From Scytalidium lignicola (Eukaryota > Ascomycota > Leotiomycetes): 64,000 nucleotides of DNA. A program made the position numbers and the translations under genes. This document shows positions 10,695 to 22,510 of the stretch, piece after piece (the first letter of the stretch is position 1; every line of letters begins with the position of its first letter). The stretch lies in the NCBI GenBank assembly GCA_002812745.2, contig NCSJ02000180.1, positions 1 to 64,000 on the forward strand. Direction: 5' to 3'. The notes under the pieces were generated by a model. It ran no database searches, was not told the origin of the DNA, and saw only the letters and a list, made by a program, of their open reading frames with translations.

Positions 10695-12600
10695 ACCAAG
10701 GGTAAGATCAAAACCATACAGAAGTAGAGTTACCGTTGAGTTATTCATCCTCTTGTATCCGGATAACAACTGCGGGAGAGGCGTCCTGGCGTGATCTCGG
10801 TTTCGGGGCCAGGAAGGGAAGGGGTGGGTAATATATTATAGTCGAAGATTATATCTAAATATGGCTCAGCCTTAGCTCCGGCTATTGGCTCATTCAGCAA
10901 ATTGGCATTAATGTCAGCCATGCCATTAAGTCTAGCCTCTTCATTCTTGACGAACCTGATTATGAGAAAGTATAGACAGTTCGATCACCATCAACTATAC
11001 AAGAACAATCCTTCTAATATGACTACTCCTCAAATATCTAATATTGATATCAAGGGCATATCTTACAATTTAGAGGTCGATATTGCATTTATAACAGCAT
11101 CAGGCGGAATATCATGATCAGAAGCTTCGGGTATTGTTAGGTGCGAGGTGTCCCATGGAAATACGGGCAGCTACTGTCAATACCTTTTTATTTAGTTTTA
11201 TTTCTTCAGAGGCCATGATATCAATGTTTCTTCGAAGTGATTTTGAAGAAATCGACTAATGCGCCGGAGGTTGTGTACCTTGAAAAGCCAAAGTTGATTG
11301 CACAGGTAGGTGCTGTTGACGGGGGGGAGGGGGGTAGTCAGAAGAACGTCAGGATCCATGGAATGTAGTTGGCTCTTTATATGTGATGGTTCTTTAAGGA
11401 GCCTTGTTACTGAATGTTCTTAAAAATCAAGGCCGCGTTCCTCGTCTAGTTCGTCGTATCTAGTAAATGAGGATCATATCTATTTTCACAACCATCAAAA
11501 TGCGTTGAAGCACTTAATTCTTGGTATGTTTTTTTTTATGAATCTGGATTTATATTACTTTATCGTTTTGTACACAATACATACTTAGAAGACGAGTTAA
11601 ATATTCTTAAGCGTAAAAACATTCATAATATTATTTAATTAATATTTATATAGTTTAAAATTCATCTAAAATTATAACAATTTTCATTAATCTACCGTAC
11701 TTAATATAAGATTAACGCTTTATTGAGCACAAAAGCATGGTAATTGTATTGTGCATGCATCCGCTCGAACTCTTAACACTGGAGAGAGGTTATAATACTA
11801 TTATTCTTCAAGTTATAGCCGCGGTGTACGCCGAAGAGAACTCTGATTTATCTGGAGTGGTAAGTAGCAGCTTCAAAGTATCCTCAAGTCGTTTACTTTT
11901 CCTATATGAAGCATGTGAATTTTAAATTTGAAGTTAGACTAGGGGTTGTAAAGGCGTTGCCTTATTTGTTAAGATTATCAATAGTAATATACTCCATTAG
12001 GTTATTGTGCCATGTAGGTCCTCATTAATATCATTATTACGATTTAAGAACGAATAGTTGTATTAATATTTGAATAAAAGAAAATAAAACCTAGCTTTTG
12101 GTGGTATGTAACGAGAAGGCACCCCAAGGTCTGTTCCTCTACATCAGGCAGGCTACGAGGAGTTCATGTAACAATTTGGAGGGAATCCAGAAGACGGTGG
12201 AAAAGTATCCGAGAAATATCAGAAAGATTATTTTATTTGGCGACTCACTGTTCGGAAATGTCTGTCAAAACTAGATGCTCAGTTTTCGGCTTTATAAATT
12301 TCCCGTTTTATCCGTGCCGTCCCTCACCAACACAGCACCACGGATACGCCAAGCACTTGGCGTTGAGTTTAACTTCTTTCGTTTAACACGAGTAGAGATT
12401 TGCCTAGCTCGTGCCCGGGCTCCCTCCGTAAGCTTTAATCGTTCAAATTAGGACCAAATTCGACTTATTAAATAAAGTGGGCCTTGAAAGCCAGGGGTCC
12501 CACCCACGTGTAAACTGAATAGGCTCCCGCTTCTCAACTCAACAACAAACTGGATTTCTTAGGAACATCTCCACACGCCCAAATCGACTTTTTAGAAATA
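10695..12600. other. Degraded intergenic DNA
   Basis: No gene is supported. A 71-codon open frame at 10902-11117 and a 62-codon frame at 11737-11925 have no recognisable motif. Positions 11480-11700 and 11940-12090 are AT-rich. GC recovers around 12250-12550, just before the retroelement block. Confidence 0.45.
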
Positions 12601-13010
12601 ACTCGACAACCACGCCACCTACCAGAAATTGGACACCAAGAATCGATTCCTCAAGGTCAACTCTATACTGCCCAGTAATAAGAAGCCCCTCGTAAACCAT
12701 AATTGTCCAAAAGTAAGCAAAAAAAGGAAAAACCTAAACGAACAGCGAACTTACCTCCTCCAAGAAACCAAAGCCCTGATCGAATATGTTAGTCAGAAAC
12801 TAGCTACAGAAGGTTATAAAGGTTGTAAAACTTGTCCTATACTATCTGACAACGCTTTAAACTTCTTAAAAGCTATGAAATCGTTCTTGAGAAGCCTAAA
12901 GGATAATAATAACAAATACAACAAATATACAACACTTAACATAACAAATAATAAGCTAAATAAAATACAACAAGATTTCAAAAAGCTTAAACATTAATTT
13001 AGCAAAATAA
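12600..13010 (+). pseudogene. Possible retroelement gag/ORF1-like relic
   Basis: An open stretch from 12629 to 12997 encodes a Lys/Asn-rich protein (for example TYLLQETKALIEYV and CPILSDNALNFLKAMKSF) predicted to be mostly helical. It begins with TTG, not ATG, and has a stop just upstream, so it is not an intact gene. Base composition shifts from balanced to strongly AT-rich along it. Its position at the edge of the transposon nest suggests an element's first ORF, but I cannot assign a family. Confidence 0.3.
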
Positions 13011-13379
13011 CAAGCTTTATTTAAGGTTACTCTACTAAAAGTAGTTTACCATAGTCAACAAAATCATCATAAGCTAATATTATATCCTTTAACAGAGGTT
13101 ATAATATGTCCTTATACATTAAAGTTATAACTATTATTATAATTACTAGAAGTTAAATTATACTTGAAATTAAAGAAATATATATTAAGTTTACAAATAA
13201 AATTATAATTAAAACTTTTAAAGGCTNAAAAAGACTTTATAGTAAAACTTATTAAACTCTTTAATAAAGTTATATTTAAAGCCTTAAGCATAAGTTAAAA
13301 TGTTAACAATAATATCTAAACTATTATATTAAATATAAATTAATAAATAAGTATATTTATTGTTTTAATTTAAATTTAA

Positions 13380-14590
13380 ATTTATACAGTCTAACAGTTT
13401 AACCAGACTGTAAGGCACTCAGACCGTACGGTTTGGACTGTACGGTTTCGTCTGGACTGTTCGGCCAGTCTACTAGTATTGTAGTGTATTTTAACCACTT
13501 GGTTAGAGTAATTGCAGACTAAGACTACAAGTATAATTATGTTCAAAACTTAGGCATATGTAGCCAGATGAGTTGTTTTGTCTAGTTTGAAGATGTAATT
13601 ATAATCTGTTTGAATTGCCTAGTAGATAAGTATTGTAATTATAACATTTAACAATATTAATATAGTCGATCTTATATGTATAAGTTTAGCTTAAAGTCCT
13701 TTACAATGTCTTATAATTATATTTGTTAAGATATTGTAAGAACTTATGTAAAGTTAACGTTTTCTAAGGTTTAAGATCATTTGCTCTAATGTTATGATAT
13801 CTATATTAATAAGCATGTTAGCTTGAAGGTCATCTACAAGGTAAACTTCTTTATGTATTATTGCTTTTACTAGTTTTAAGGTTTTTAGTTTAATACTAAG
13901 AAAGTATATATCAATTATTATATATTTCAAGGACTTATAAGAATTATTTGTTATACTTTAGACTATAAGTAACATTATTATAGTGTAGATATCAAGTTTA
14001 TCCTTAAGTTGTTGAAGGAAGAATACTTGATTTACTAATGTAGCTGAATAGTTGTTATCTAAACAAACAAAAGCTAAATTTGTACTTTTAATTAAGTATA
14101 TTTATACTTTAGTATAAGTAAAGTTATAATAGCTTATACTAGTACTGATATATAATAATAAGGTAATTAACTTCTTCTCCTTAAGGTTTATTAGTATAAT
14201 AAGGAGATTAGCCATTAGTAGTTAAACAAGTTTTAATTTAAGTATGATTACTTTAGAACATAAGAGAAGATGTTTGAAGAGTTTATTATAAGATATAAAC
14301 GATTGATAACAATGATTATAATTAAGTTATTATAAAGTAATTACTAGCTTAGGTTTAGTTATGAAGTAAGTTGTTATAAAACTTAAGGTTAACAATATAA
14401 CATGTAATATTATAAAAAGATCAATGTTTATATTATCTTTTTTAGTATTAACTTTAGGTTCTTCATAAATATTATAATTATTTAGTTTATATAACATAAT
14501 ACCTTCTGATTTATATATATAAAGGTTATGTAAATCTTATTGTTAATTGTTATTAAGATAACTTGTTAACTTTACTATAAGTTCTTCTAA
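13380..14590 (-). pseudogene. Minus-strand LTR-retroelement protease relic
   Basis: Reading the minus strand from about 14330 to 13640 gives interrupted fragments that follow a known fungal retroelement layout: a C2H2-like stretch (SYNKLFKHLLLC), then CLDNNYSATLVNQVFFLQQL, then EVYLVDDLQANMLINIDII. This is the pattern of a retroviral-type aspartyl protease from a Ty3-like family. Stops interrupt the frame repeatedly and AT content is very high, as expected after RIP. The Ty3/gypsy element that starts at 14591 cuts it off. A GC-rich inverted patch at about 13390-13470 (CAGTCTAAC / AGTCTACT) could be part of its old terminus. Confidence 0.45.
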
Positions 14591-14951
14591 TGTTACAGGT
14601 TTTACCTAACAAGCTGATTGGTGTAGGCTTGAGGCTTGGTATACAGAAGGTGTACATAGAGAACCTAACAATCAGAAGTCATGTGATGGAGTCTTGGGAT
14701 CCTTAGGGGACTCCAGAGGACTCCAAGGATTCTAAGGACTCTAAGGACTCTAGAGGGTCTAGTTGGATTTTATTATTTATATAAGCATACTGTAAGAATA
14801 TGAGAGTAGACTTCTCGTGTTCAACCTAAATACATTACTAGATCTTATACTTGACTTAGTCACTTACTTGTGTATTACATGTTTTCATTGTTTTTGAACA
14901 TCTACTTTATCCTTGGTTATTCAGTGACCTGGATAGTGAAGTTTTATAACA
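14591..14951 (+). repeat. Left LTR of the chromovirus
   Basis: It begins TGTTAC and ends TAACA. It shares with the right copy the ordered blocks ATTGGTGTA, GTCATGTGAT, TTATATAAGCAT (a TATA-like box), GAGTAGACTTCT, GAACATCTAC and CAGTGACCTGGAT. The copies differ mostly by transitions. Confidence 0.88.
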
Positions 14952-14999
14952 TTTTGAACACTACTTATCTTGATAAGTCAGGATTTGAGAATAGACATA

Positions 15000-16320
15000 C
15001 CAATAGATAACAATAATGAATAACAACCTGAAGAAGGTTTTGAAGAAGGCTCTGAGGAAGAATCTGAAGAGGAATCTGAGGAAGTATCTGAGGAAAGTTC
15101 AGAAGATAGTTCTGAAGAAGATCCAGGTGAGAACCAGACTATCGAGGAAACTAATATCTAAGAAGGAATATTAGAGGAAGTTGTTATGTTACCAAAGCAA
15201 CTTGTTAGGTTAACAAAGGAATTAACTGTTGGAGAATTATCAAGAGCTTTGAGGAAGAAGCTAATACCTTTATTATCTAAACCTAACTTAGAACCAGTTT
15301 AAGTATTAAGAGCTTCAAGCTTAAACCTTAATCTAGACTTTGAACTAGAAGATGATGTTGAACAAGTTTTAATAGTAACATCTAAGGAAGTCAAGATTAC
15401 TAAGTTAGACTTGTTCTATAAGGACAAAAAGAAACTTAAGGCATATCTTGCTTAGACAAGAACTTATTTGGTGTTGAACGATTACTTATTACTTAGAGAT
15501 ATACATAAGGTTTTATAGGCATTTATGTATTTAAGAAAAGTAGTTAAAACTTGGTTTTAACCTTTCAAGAACAAATGGTTTATTACAAACAGAAGGACAA
15601 TGAACTAAGGGGTAAGAAATATCCTTAGAAGTTGGGAAAATTATACAGGAGAACTTAAATGCTTGTATGAAGATGTTGATAAGAAAAGGAATGTTGAAAG
15701 ATGGTTAGCTTACCTTAGGCAAACTAAAAGCCTTAGTGAATATGTAATGCTTTATTGTTAGTATATAGTATCAGTTAATTAGGGAGAGGAGGTGTATATA
15801 TACTAGTATAGGATTAGATTGAAGGATTTTATCAAAGAAGAATTGTATTGACAATTTGTAGTTATTATATTTAATATTCTTGTTAACTTGTCTATTAAGA
15901 TTGGGAATGAATAATATAAGATGATCTTAGACAAAAAGGGTAGATTGTACTTTAATTAAAGAAAGACTAATAGCAAGAAGGATTGTGAAGACCTTATAGA
16001 GTTAAATGCTATGAAGAAAGGAAAAACCTTTAAAAGAAGAGGAAAGAAACACTTTAAAGGNAAAAAGTAAAAAGGGGAATTCCTTTGGAATTTCTCCTGA
16101 GGAACTTGACAACAGAAGAAAGAACAAATTGTGTTTTAAGTGTGGACTTTCTAGGTATATGATAAATACTCATAAGAAAGACATTAAGTTAAGCTTGTTG
16201 GTTAAAGTTAAGGTTATGAGAATCTTAAGAATTATGGATATTTTGTTAGAGTTTTCAAAGGAGGAAAGCTTGAACAAGGAAGGAAATTCCTTAGAGGAAG
16301 AAGAAGAACAATAGAATTTG
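15000..16320 (+). pseudogene. Decayed gag with zinc knuckle
   Basis: The plus-strand frame begins near 15016, runs through a Glu/Ser-rich acidic repeat (SEEESEEES pattern, about 15050-15130) and reaches a capsid-like stretch around 15570-15790 (LRSWENYTGELKCLYEDVD, then LAYLRQTKSLSEYV). A nucleocapsid-type motif CFKCGLSRYMINTHK is at about 16129-16180; the last ligand of the CCHC knuckle is missing. In-frame TAG and TAA codons occur throughout, and an N at 16061 falls inside. Confidence 0.7.
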
Positions 16321-17299
16321 GTAATTATACTAGAAATCATTGTTGAAACTAATGTAGATGAAATGGTAATAACAAGAATCTTAGAAATAAGTTTTGTATT
16401 AATAAGAAGGATTTAGTATAGAGGACACCCTTGAAATCAAGGGGAGGCTGTTAGCTTAAATAGATAAAGATCTATGTTAGGAGTTAGTAGAATCTAGATG
16501 ATAGTGCTGGTAGAGTTTAAAGCTTTACTAACAGAATAATATCTTGTTTCTAGAGAATTATTAGTCTTGAAGTATTATCTTACAATTAGCATGAGAAGAC
16601 TAAGAGGATAGGAAATCTTGGATAGAAACTAACTTTATAAAACTGTATAGTAAGAAAAAGTAATTGTCAAGGAACAAGAACTTGATCTTGAGGATCTTGC
16701 TTTAGTTTATAAAACTAACTTATAAAGTATTGTTATAAAGAAGGGATTATACGAAATCCTCTTACTAGTAGAAAGAATTAAGATCTAAGATGACTTTGAC
16801 TAAATGCCTGAAGAAGTTTGGATGATAATTGAAGAAGGGTTAAGCTATGTTGTATAGGGAAGACATAACATATAACATAAAGGACTTCTAATGATAACCT
16901 ACTAATAAGATTGATTAGAAGTTGAAACTTAGTATGGAGAAATCTGAGGATTAGGAAAATCAGTAGAACAATTACTTAAAGCTAAACAGTATTATGCTTA
17001 ACAAGAGTAAAGGGAACTAGTGGAAATTGTTATCGGACAAGTTAACTAGGACATGGAAGTGTTGTTTACGGTTAATGAATTAGAAGAAGATTCACTACCT
17101 TTGGAGTTATTTATTATGTTGTTAGAAGAGGATGAGATAAGTTAGAGGATTAACTAACAGTTTAACTAGGAAGTAGTAGTATACTCCTTGAATTCTATAA
17201 GAAGAATTCTTATGGTAAGTAATGTTTCTATCATTAAAATAAGGGAATATCTTGGGAATGAGATAGCAGAATGAGTACAAGATGTATGTGCATTTATAA

Positions 17300-20200
17300 A
17301 CGATAAGAGTCTAGATGGACCAAGGTTGAGGAACCTTGTTATGAGGCAAATAGTGTTATTTGAAGAACTTCAGGAGAATGCTGAAAATCTAGAAATCACC
17401 GACGACATTTCAGTTGACAATGTTAGAAACATTAATCTTTACTTGATGAATAATAAAAGTTTATTATATATTGATATAATATTATATGGAAAGCTAGTAA
17501 AGGCCTTGATTGATTTAGGAGTTGAAAGAAACTTTATTAATGAACAAGTTATGAAGTGACTTAGACTTAGTATAAGAGTCAAGGACAACAGTTATCTGAT
17601 ATCATTAGCAAACAGTACTAAGGTTCAGAAGTGTATTAACGTTTAAACTTAGAACTTAGATATAAGGTATAGTAGAAGTTACTATGAGAAGATATCTTTT
17701 GATGTTACAAGGTTAAGAACATATTAGGTTATATTAGGAATTGAATGGATGAGGAAGTATAATCTAATAATTAATTGGAGAATGAGTATAATTATCTTCT
17801 TGGAAGAAATTATGTCTTTAAGAGTTGTTCATGTTGATGAAACTATAAAATATATTCTTGAAGAATATTATGAATAGTTAGAGTTATTCATAGAAAGACT
17901 TGATAATTCAGCCTTACCTGAGTATAAACCATAGGATTATGAGATAAAGCTTAAAGAGGGGTTCAGACTAGCTTACAGACTAATTTATCGAACAACTCTT
18001 GTTGAGGATAAGGTGATGAAGAAATGGTTGTTTGGGAAAATGGTGTTTAAAGGTTTATACAGAGAAGATCATGGCAAAGCTAGAGTATTACTGTATTATA
18101 CGAAGAAAGGAGATGATCTGTTAGGACAACCTTGTAATGATTACAAACACTTGAATAGTAAGACTAAGAAAGACTAATACCTCTTATCATTGATAGATTT
18201 AATAATGGACAAGCTAAAGGGAATTGTTATATTCATTAAGCTAAACTTATAGTTAGCATTTAATCTGGTCAGGATTAAAAAGGATAATAAATGGAAAGTT
18301 GCTATTCGAACAAAATACAGATTATTTAAGTTATTAGTTATGATATTCAATATGACTAATACTCTAGTAATATAACAGAGAATAATAGACTGGATATTGA
18401 AGAAATATTTAAAGAAATTCGTGATAATATATCTTGATAATATAATTATATACTCAAGGAGTATTAAGGAACATTCAGAGTATATTAAGCTTGTTTTATA
18501 AGTATTATAAAGGGCAAGATTATGCTATAAACTTGTTAAATACAAATTCTATAAAGAACAAGTTCAGTTCTTAGGATATTGAATTTCTAGAAAAAGAATA
18601 AAAATTTTCGATGATAAGATTTAGTTAATCAAGGAATAGAAATTACTTAAGACAGTTAAACAACTATAAAGTTTCTTAAGGTTAGCTAACTATTATTAAA
18701 GATTTGTAAAAGATTATTTTAAAATCTTTGTATTATTGACTAAACTTATAAAGAAGGACTAGGCTTATGAATGGAATAATGTTATGAAGAAAGTATTTTA
18801 AAACATAAAGAATGCTTTTGTAAAAGGAGATTTCTTAGGAATCTTTGATTTAAAAAGAGGAATAAAGATTGAAATTGATGCCTCTGATATAGCATTAGGA
18901 GTTGTATTGTTATAATCATAGTAGATTAGTAAACGAAATTACTAAGTATTATTAGTATTTTGGTTAAGAAAGCTGAATGTTGTAAAAAGAAATTATCAGA
19001 CATTAGATAAGGAAATGTTAGTTATTATAAAAGCTTTAAAGTATTAAAGAGTATATATAGTTGAATCTAATAAAATAGTTGATATACTTTTGGATTACTA
19101 TAACTTCTAATACTTTATGATAACTAAGTAGTTAAATGTAAGGTAAGTATAATAAGCAAAGAAGTTATCTAAGTATGATTTTAAGATTACTTATATAAAG
19201 GGTGAAAATAATAGAAGAGTAGATGCTCTAAATTAGAAGCTTGAGTATTCAGCTAAAGAAAAGGAGAAAAGTGAACTTATATTAAAAGAAGATGAAGGTG
19301 GATTCCTGGTATATAATAGAGGATAACTTATGGTTATTATAATGATAACAAACAAACATTAGGCTGATTAGATTAGCAAAGTAACCAAAAGGGAAAAAGA
19401 AGAAAATGCTTTACTAGACATGACTAAAGGTAAATAAGAGAAAATCAAAAACATCTGGTATAAGAACAAGAAATTATACATACTAACAAGATTAACAAAA
19501 GAATTTGTCAGAGAACAACATAGTTTACTATATAATAAACATATAAGAGTAGCTTAATATTATTATTAAATTAATAAGGATTACTTTATTATGAAGTTAT
19601 GATTAATAGTTAAGAAAGTAATTGTAGAATACAAGATTTGTAAGAAGGTTAAGAATCCAAGAAGGAAGTCTTGAGGATAATTACATCTTACACAAATACT
19701 TGACAATCTATAAGAATTAATTAGATAAGATTTTATCATAAAATTATTGATTTTTACAGATTGTATAACAAAGGTTAAGTATGACTTTATCTTTGTAATA
19801 ATTGAACATTATATTAATTTTGCAACATTTGAACTGTTTAAAAAGATTTAAGGAGTAAAAAAGGTAATTGATATATTCTTATGAAGAATAATGTCTAAAT
19901 GAGAACTACTAAAACAGATAATCTTTGATAAAGATATTAGATTTATATTTAAATTTTGGAAAATAATAATAACAAGAATAAGAGTTAAGAGGAAATTATC
20001 AACAGTATAGTATTTACAAACTGATAGAAAAACAGAATGTTTAAACAGATAGTTAGAAGAATACTTAAGATGTTATATTAATTATGATTAAGATAATTAG
20101 GTTGATTATTTATTAATGGTAAAAATAGTATATAATGTTATATTACATGAATTAATTAAGATTACTTTATTCTATGCAAATTATAAATAAGAATTAAAAA

Positions 20201-20770
20201 GATTTTATACTAGATTAGAATTAGAATCTACAAGTGAATTAGTTGAGATTTATGTAAAACAAATAGAAGAAATGCATGAAAAAATCAAGAACTTACTTTA
20301 ATATACTAAGGAAAGGATAAAGAAGTATTATGATTGTGGACACTTAATAAAACTAGTGTACNAAAAAAGGGAATAAAGTTTATCTTCTCAGAAAAAACAT
20401 CAAAACAACAAGACTAAGTAATAAACTTGACTGGGTAAAGATAAGATTATATGAAATTAAAGAAGTCTATAAGCCTTTAATATATAAATTAAAGTTATCA
20501 ACAACAGTTAAGATATATCTTATCTTCTATATTTTACTTTTTAAACTAGCACTTGAAAACACCTAAACATTAATGCTAGAAGAAGTTGATCTGGAAAGAG
20601 AATATGAAGTTAAGAAAATCATTAGTTATAAGATGTATTATAAGAAGTTATAATACTTGGTTAAATGGATAAGATATCCAGAAAGTGAGAATAAATAAGA
20701 ATTTACTTTTAATCTTATAAGTTGTGAAAAGTTATTAAAGGTATATTACCAAGCTTATCCTAGAATGGAT
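17300..20770 (+). pseudogene. Decayed pol: protease, RT, RNase H, integrase, chromodomain
   Basis: The protease active-site region reads ALIDLGVERNFINEQ near 17500, with Leu where Ser or Thr should follow Asp, so the catalytic D-S/T-G is lost. Reverse transcriptase runs about 18110-18620, including the catalytic block YLDNIIIYS, in which the second Asp of the usual YLDD has become Asn. RNase H is at about 18860-19080 (EIDASDIALGVVL). The integrase HHCC region is near 19500-19670 and its core begins near 19740 (FTDCITKVKYDFIFV). A chromodomain follows at about 20590-20740 (YEVKKIISYKMYYKK, then LVKWIRYPESENK). Many stops interrupt all of it. The C-terminal chromodomain is what marks this as a chromovirus. 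Confidence 0.85.
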
Positions 20771-20799
20771 TTCTAGGCGATGGAATTGCAAGGTTGGAG

Positions 20800-21304
20800 A
20801 AGAAGAGATCAGTAATAGAGAAAGAAGCCTCGTCTAAGTTGGTAGAACATAACTCTTCAGACAGTTTCTCTTACCTCTCTTTCTCTTCTATGGCATCAAG
20901 CTTGTCCAAGGTTTTCAGACTACGACGAAACATTTCCTGGGCATGCTTCTTCAGGAAGGATTGTTGCTTCTTCAGACAGGCTAGGCAAGCCATCATCTCT
21001 AAGAGAACTTCGTTGGTTTTCTCTTTCTCCTCCACAAGCCAGTTATGCTTGCGCTTGTATATGAGGAAGGAAGAGGAAATGGCTCCCTTGCCGTTATAAG
21101 ATTGCTTATGACGGGAATACTCATTATAACAGTTGAAGTCAAGGTTTATCTTGTAGACAAAACCATTTCACTTGCAAAACGAACAAGGTATTACTTCAAA
21201 ACCAAATTCGTCAATATAATCACCTAAGGCTGTTCTCTCTTGATATTTTCTTGATCTTGTCTTTTCTTTTGTGTTACTCTCAGAACGTTGTCGTTTAGGT
21301 GGCA
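20800..21304 (-). pseudogene. Antisense accessory ORF of the chromovirus
   Basis: On the minus strand an ATG at 21304 opens a frame starting MPPKRQRSES, basic and NLS-like, then an EFGFEVIPCSFCK segment with a CxxC pair, then a Lys/Glu-rich predicted coiled coil with a second CxxC (MACLACLKKQ, QEMFRRSLKTLDKLD). Two in-frame stops break it: TGA directly after the CSFCK motif and TAA near 20863. The stretch is visibly richer in GC than the pol DNA beside it and carries few RIP-type stops. I have the impression that similar antisense ORFs accompany other fungal gypsy elements, but I cannot confirm that here. The function is unknown; a small DNA- or RNA-binding protein is a guess. Confidence 0.55.
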
Positions 21305-21381
21305 TATTAGAAAGGAAGGAGGAGTTGCTAAACAAAGAGATTGTTCGAAGATGACGTTTTAGTGTCAGGACAACACTAAGT

Positions 21382-21392
21382 GAGAAAGGGGA
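21382..21392 (+). other. Polypurine tract of the chromovirus
   Basis: The purine run GAGAAAGGGGA lies directly before the right LTR, where plus-strand DNA synthesis of LTR retroelements is primed. Its position also supports placing the right LTR start at about 21396. Confidence 0.7.
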
Positions 21393-21395
21393 TAA

Positions 21396-21754
21396 TATTA
21401 TGGGTTTTACTACAATATGTTAATTGGTGTAAGCCTGAGGCTTAGTATAGATACATTGTACAAGAGAACTTAATAATTAGACAGTCATGTGATAAGGACT
21501 TGGGACCTGGGGGGTCTAAGGTCCGTTGGCTTAGGACCTGGGGATCTGGGGGTCCAGGGGTCCAGCAGTATTTCATTATCTATATAAGCATGCTGTAGAA
21601 ACATAAGAGTAGACTTCTTGTGTTCAACTTAAATACATTATTGTATTTTACCTTCGACCTAGTAATTTGCTTGTATGTTATACGTTTCCGCTGTCCTTGA
21701 ACATCTACCTTATCCTTGGCTATCCAGTGACCTGGATGGTGTAGTTTTGTAACA
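21396..21754 (+). repeat. Right LTR of the chromovirus
   Basis: It matches the left LTR in block order and length. The outer end reads TATTAT where the left copy has TGTTAC, a RIP-like change, and the inner end closes with TAACA. Confidence 0.88.
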
Positions 21755-22510
21755 ACTTGTTACAAACTATAATACTTTGGTAAAAGACTTACTTGAAGAG
21801 TTACAAGCTAATCAAGCATTATATCAGGAGTTAATTAGCTAATTAAGATAGATAACTAAGGGTTTTAAATTTGATATTAACTATATTGTTAGTCAGTTAT
21901 AATAACATTATAATACCTTAACCATGAGGTATATGAATATTAACTTATAAGTTGTACAATATCTGAATAAAACCATAAATAAAGAGTTATATATAAGTAT
22001 TAACAAAGACCATAATAAGCTTAGAGAACTTATAAGAGCTTGAATTCAAGGTTATAATAATGTTGATTATGTTAAAGACTTATTAAATCAACACTTAATT
22101 ACAGAATATATATTCTTGTTAAATAGAAGTCTTATTTTATAAACTTTAACAAAATAATAATATGTAATTACATTAACTACTAAATCAAAGTATATAACAC
22201 TTTTAAAGGCTAACAAGTAAGGACAATAACTATAGTCCTTACTTAAAGAGTTAAGATAAAGTAAGTTGTTAAAGGACAATTTGAAGATTCTTATATTTAG
22301 TGATAATCAAGCTCGCATAATTATTACTAACAAACTAATAACACACAAGCATTCAAAGTATATTAACATTAGATATCACTAAATCAAGGATCTGATTATA
22401 AGTAAACAAATATTTGTAGAATACTATTCTACAGAAGATATAAAAGTTAATATGTTAACAAAGTTGTTAACTTATCAAAGCTTTTAAAAGTATATTGATA
22501 GAATATTTTA
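21755..22510 (+). pseudogene. Ty1/copia relic, RNase H end of pol
   Basis: The plus strand carries the closing part of a copia polyprotein with many stops: YMNINL, then VQYLNKTINKELYISIN, then the RNase H core LIFSDNQARIIITNKL, HSKYINIRYH, IKDLIISKQIFVEYY and STEDIKVNMLTKLL. This motif order is specific to Ty1/copia. It begins exactly where the chromovirus LTR ends, so the chromovirus probably inserted into or beside it. Its reverse-transcriptase half is not visible on the other side. Stops are TAG and TAA, again RIP-like. Confidence 0.75.

Larger units (their letters stand above)
14591..21754 (+). mobile_element. Ty3/gypsy chromovirus, full length but inactivated
   Basis: LTRs of 361 bp (14591-14951) and about 359 bp (21396-21754) flank about 6.4 kb of internal DNA. 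Domain order on the plus strand is gag with an acidic Glu/Ser tract, zinc knuckle, protease, reverse transcriptase, RNase H, integrase and chromodomain, which is the Metaviridae/chromovirus order. Nearly every reading frame is broken by TAG or TAA, mostly where Gln or Trp codons are expected; that fits C-to-T change at CpA, the RIP signature. A polypurine tract lies just before the right LTR. Between the chromodomain and that tract is an antisense ORF that is much less AT-rich. No clear 5-bp target duplication survives. The element cannot make its proteins. Confidence 0.9.

Noticed and set aside
14960..15000. Primer-binding site after the left LTR
   Set aside because: The bases after TAACA do not match a tRNA 3' end that I can recognise; RIP may have destroyed it, so I do not annotate one.
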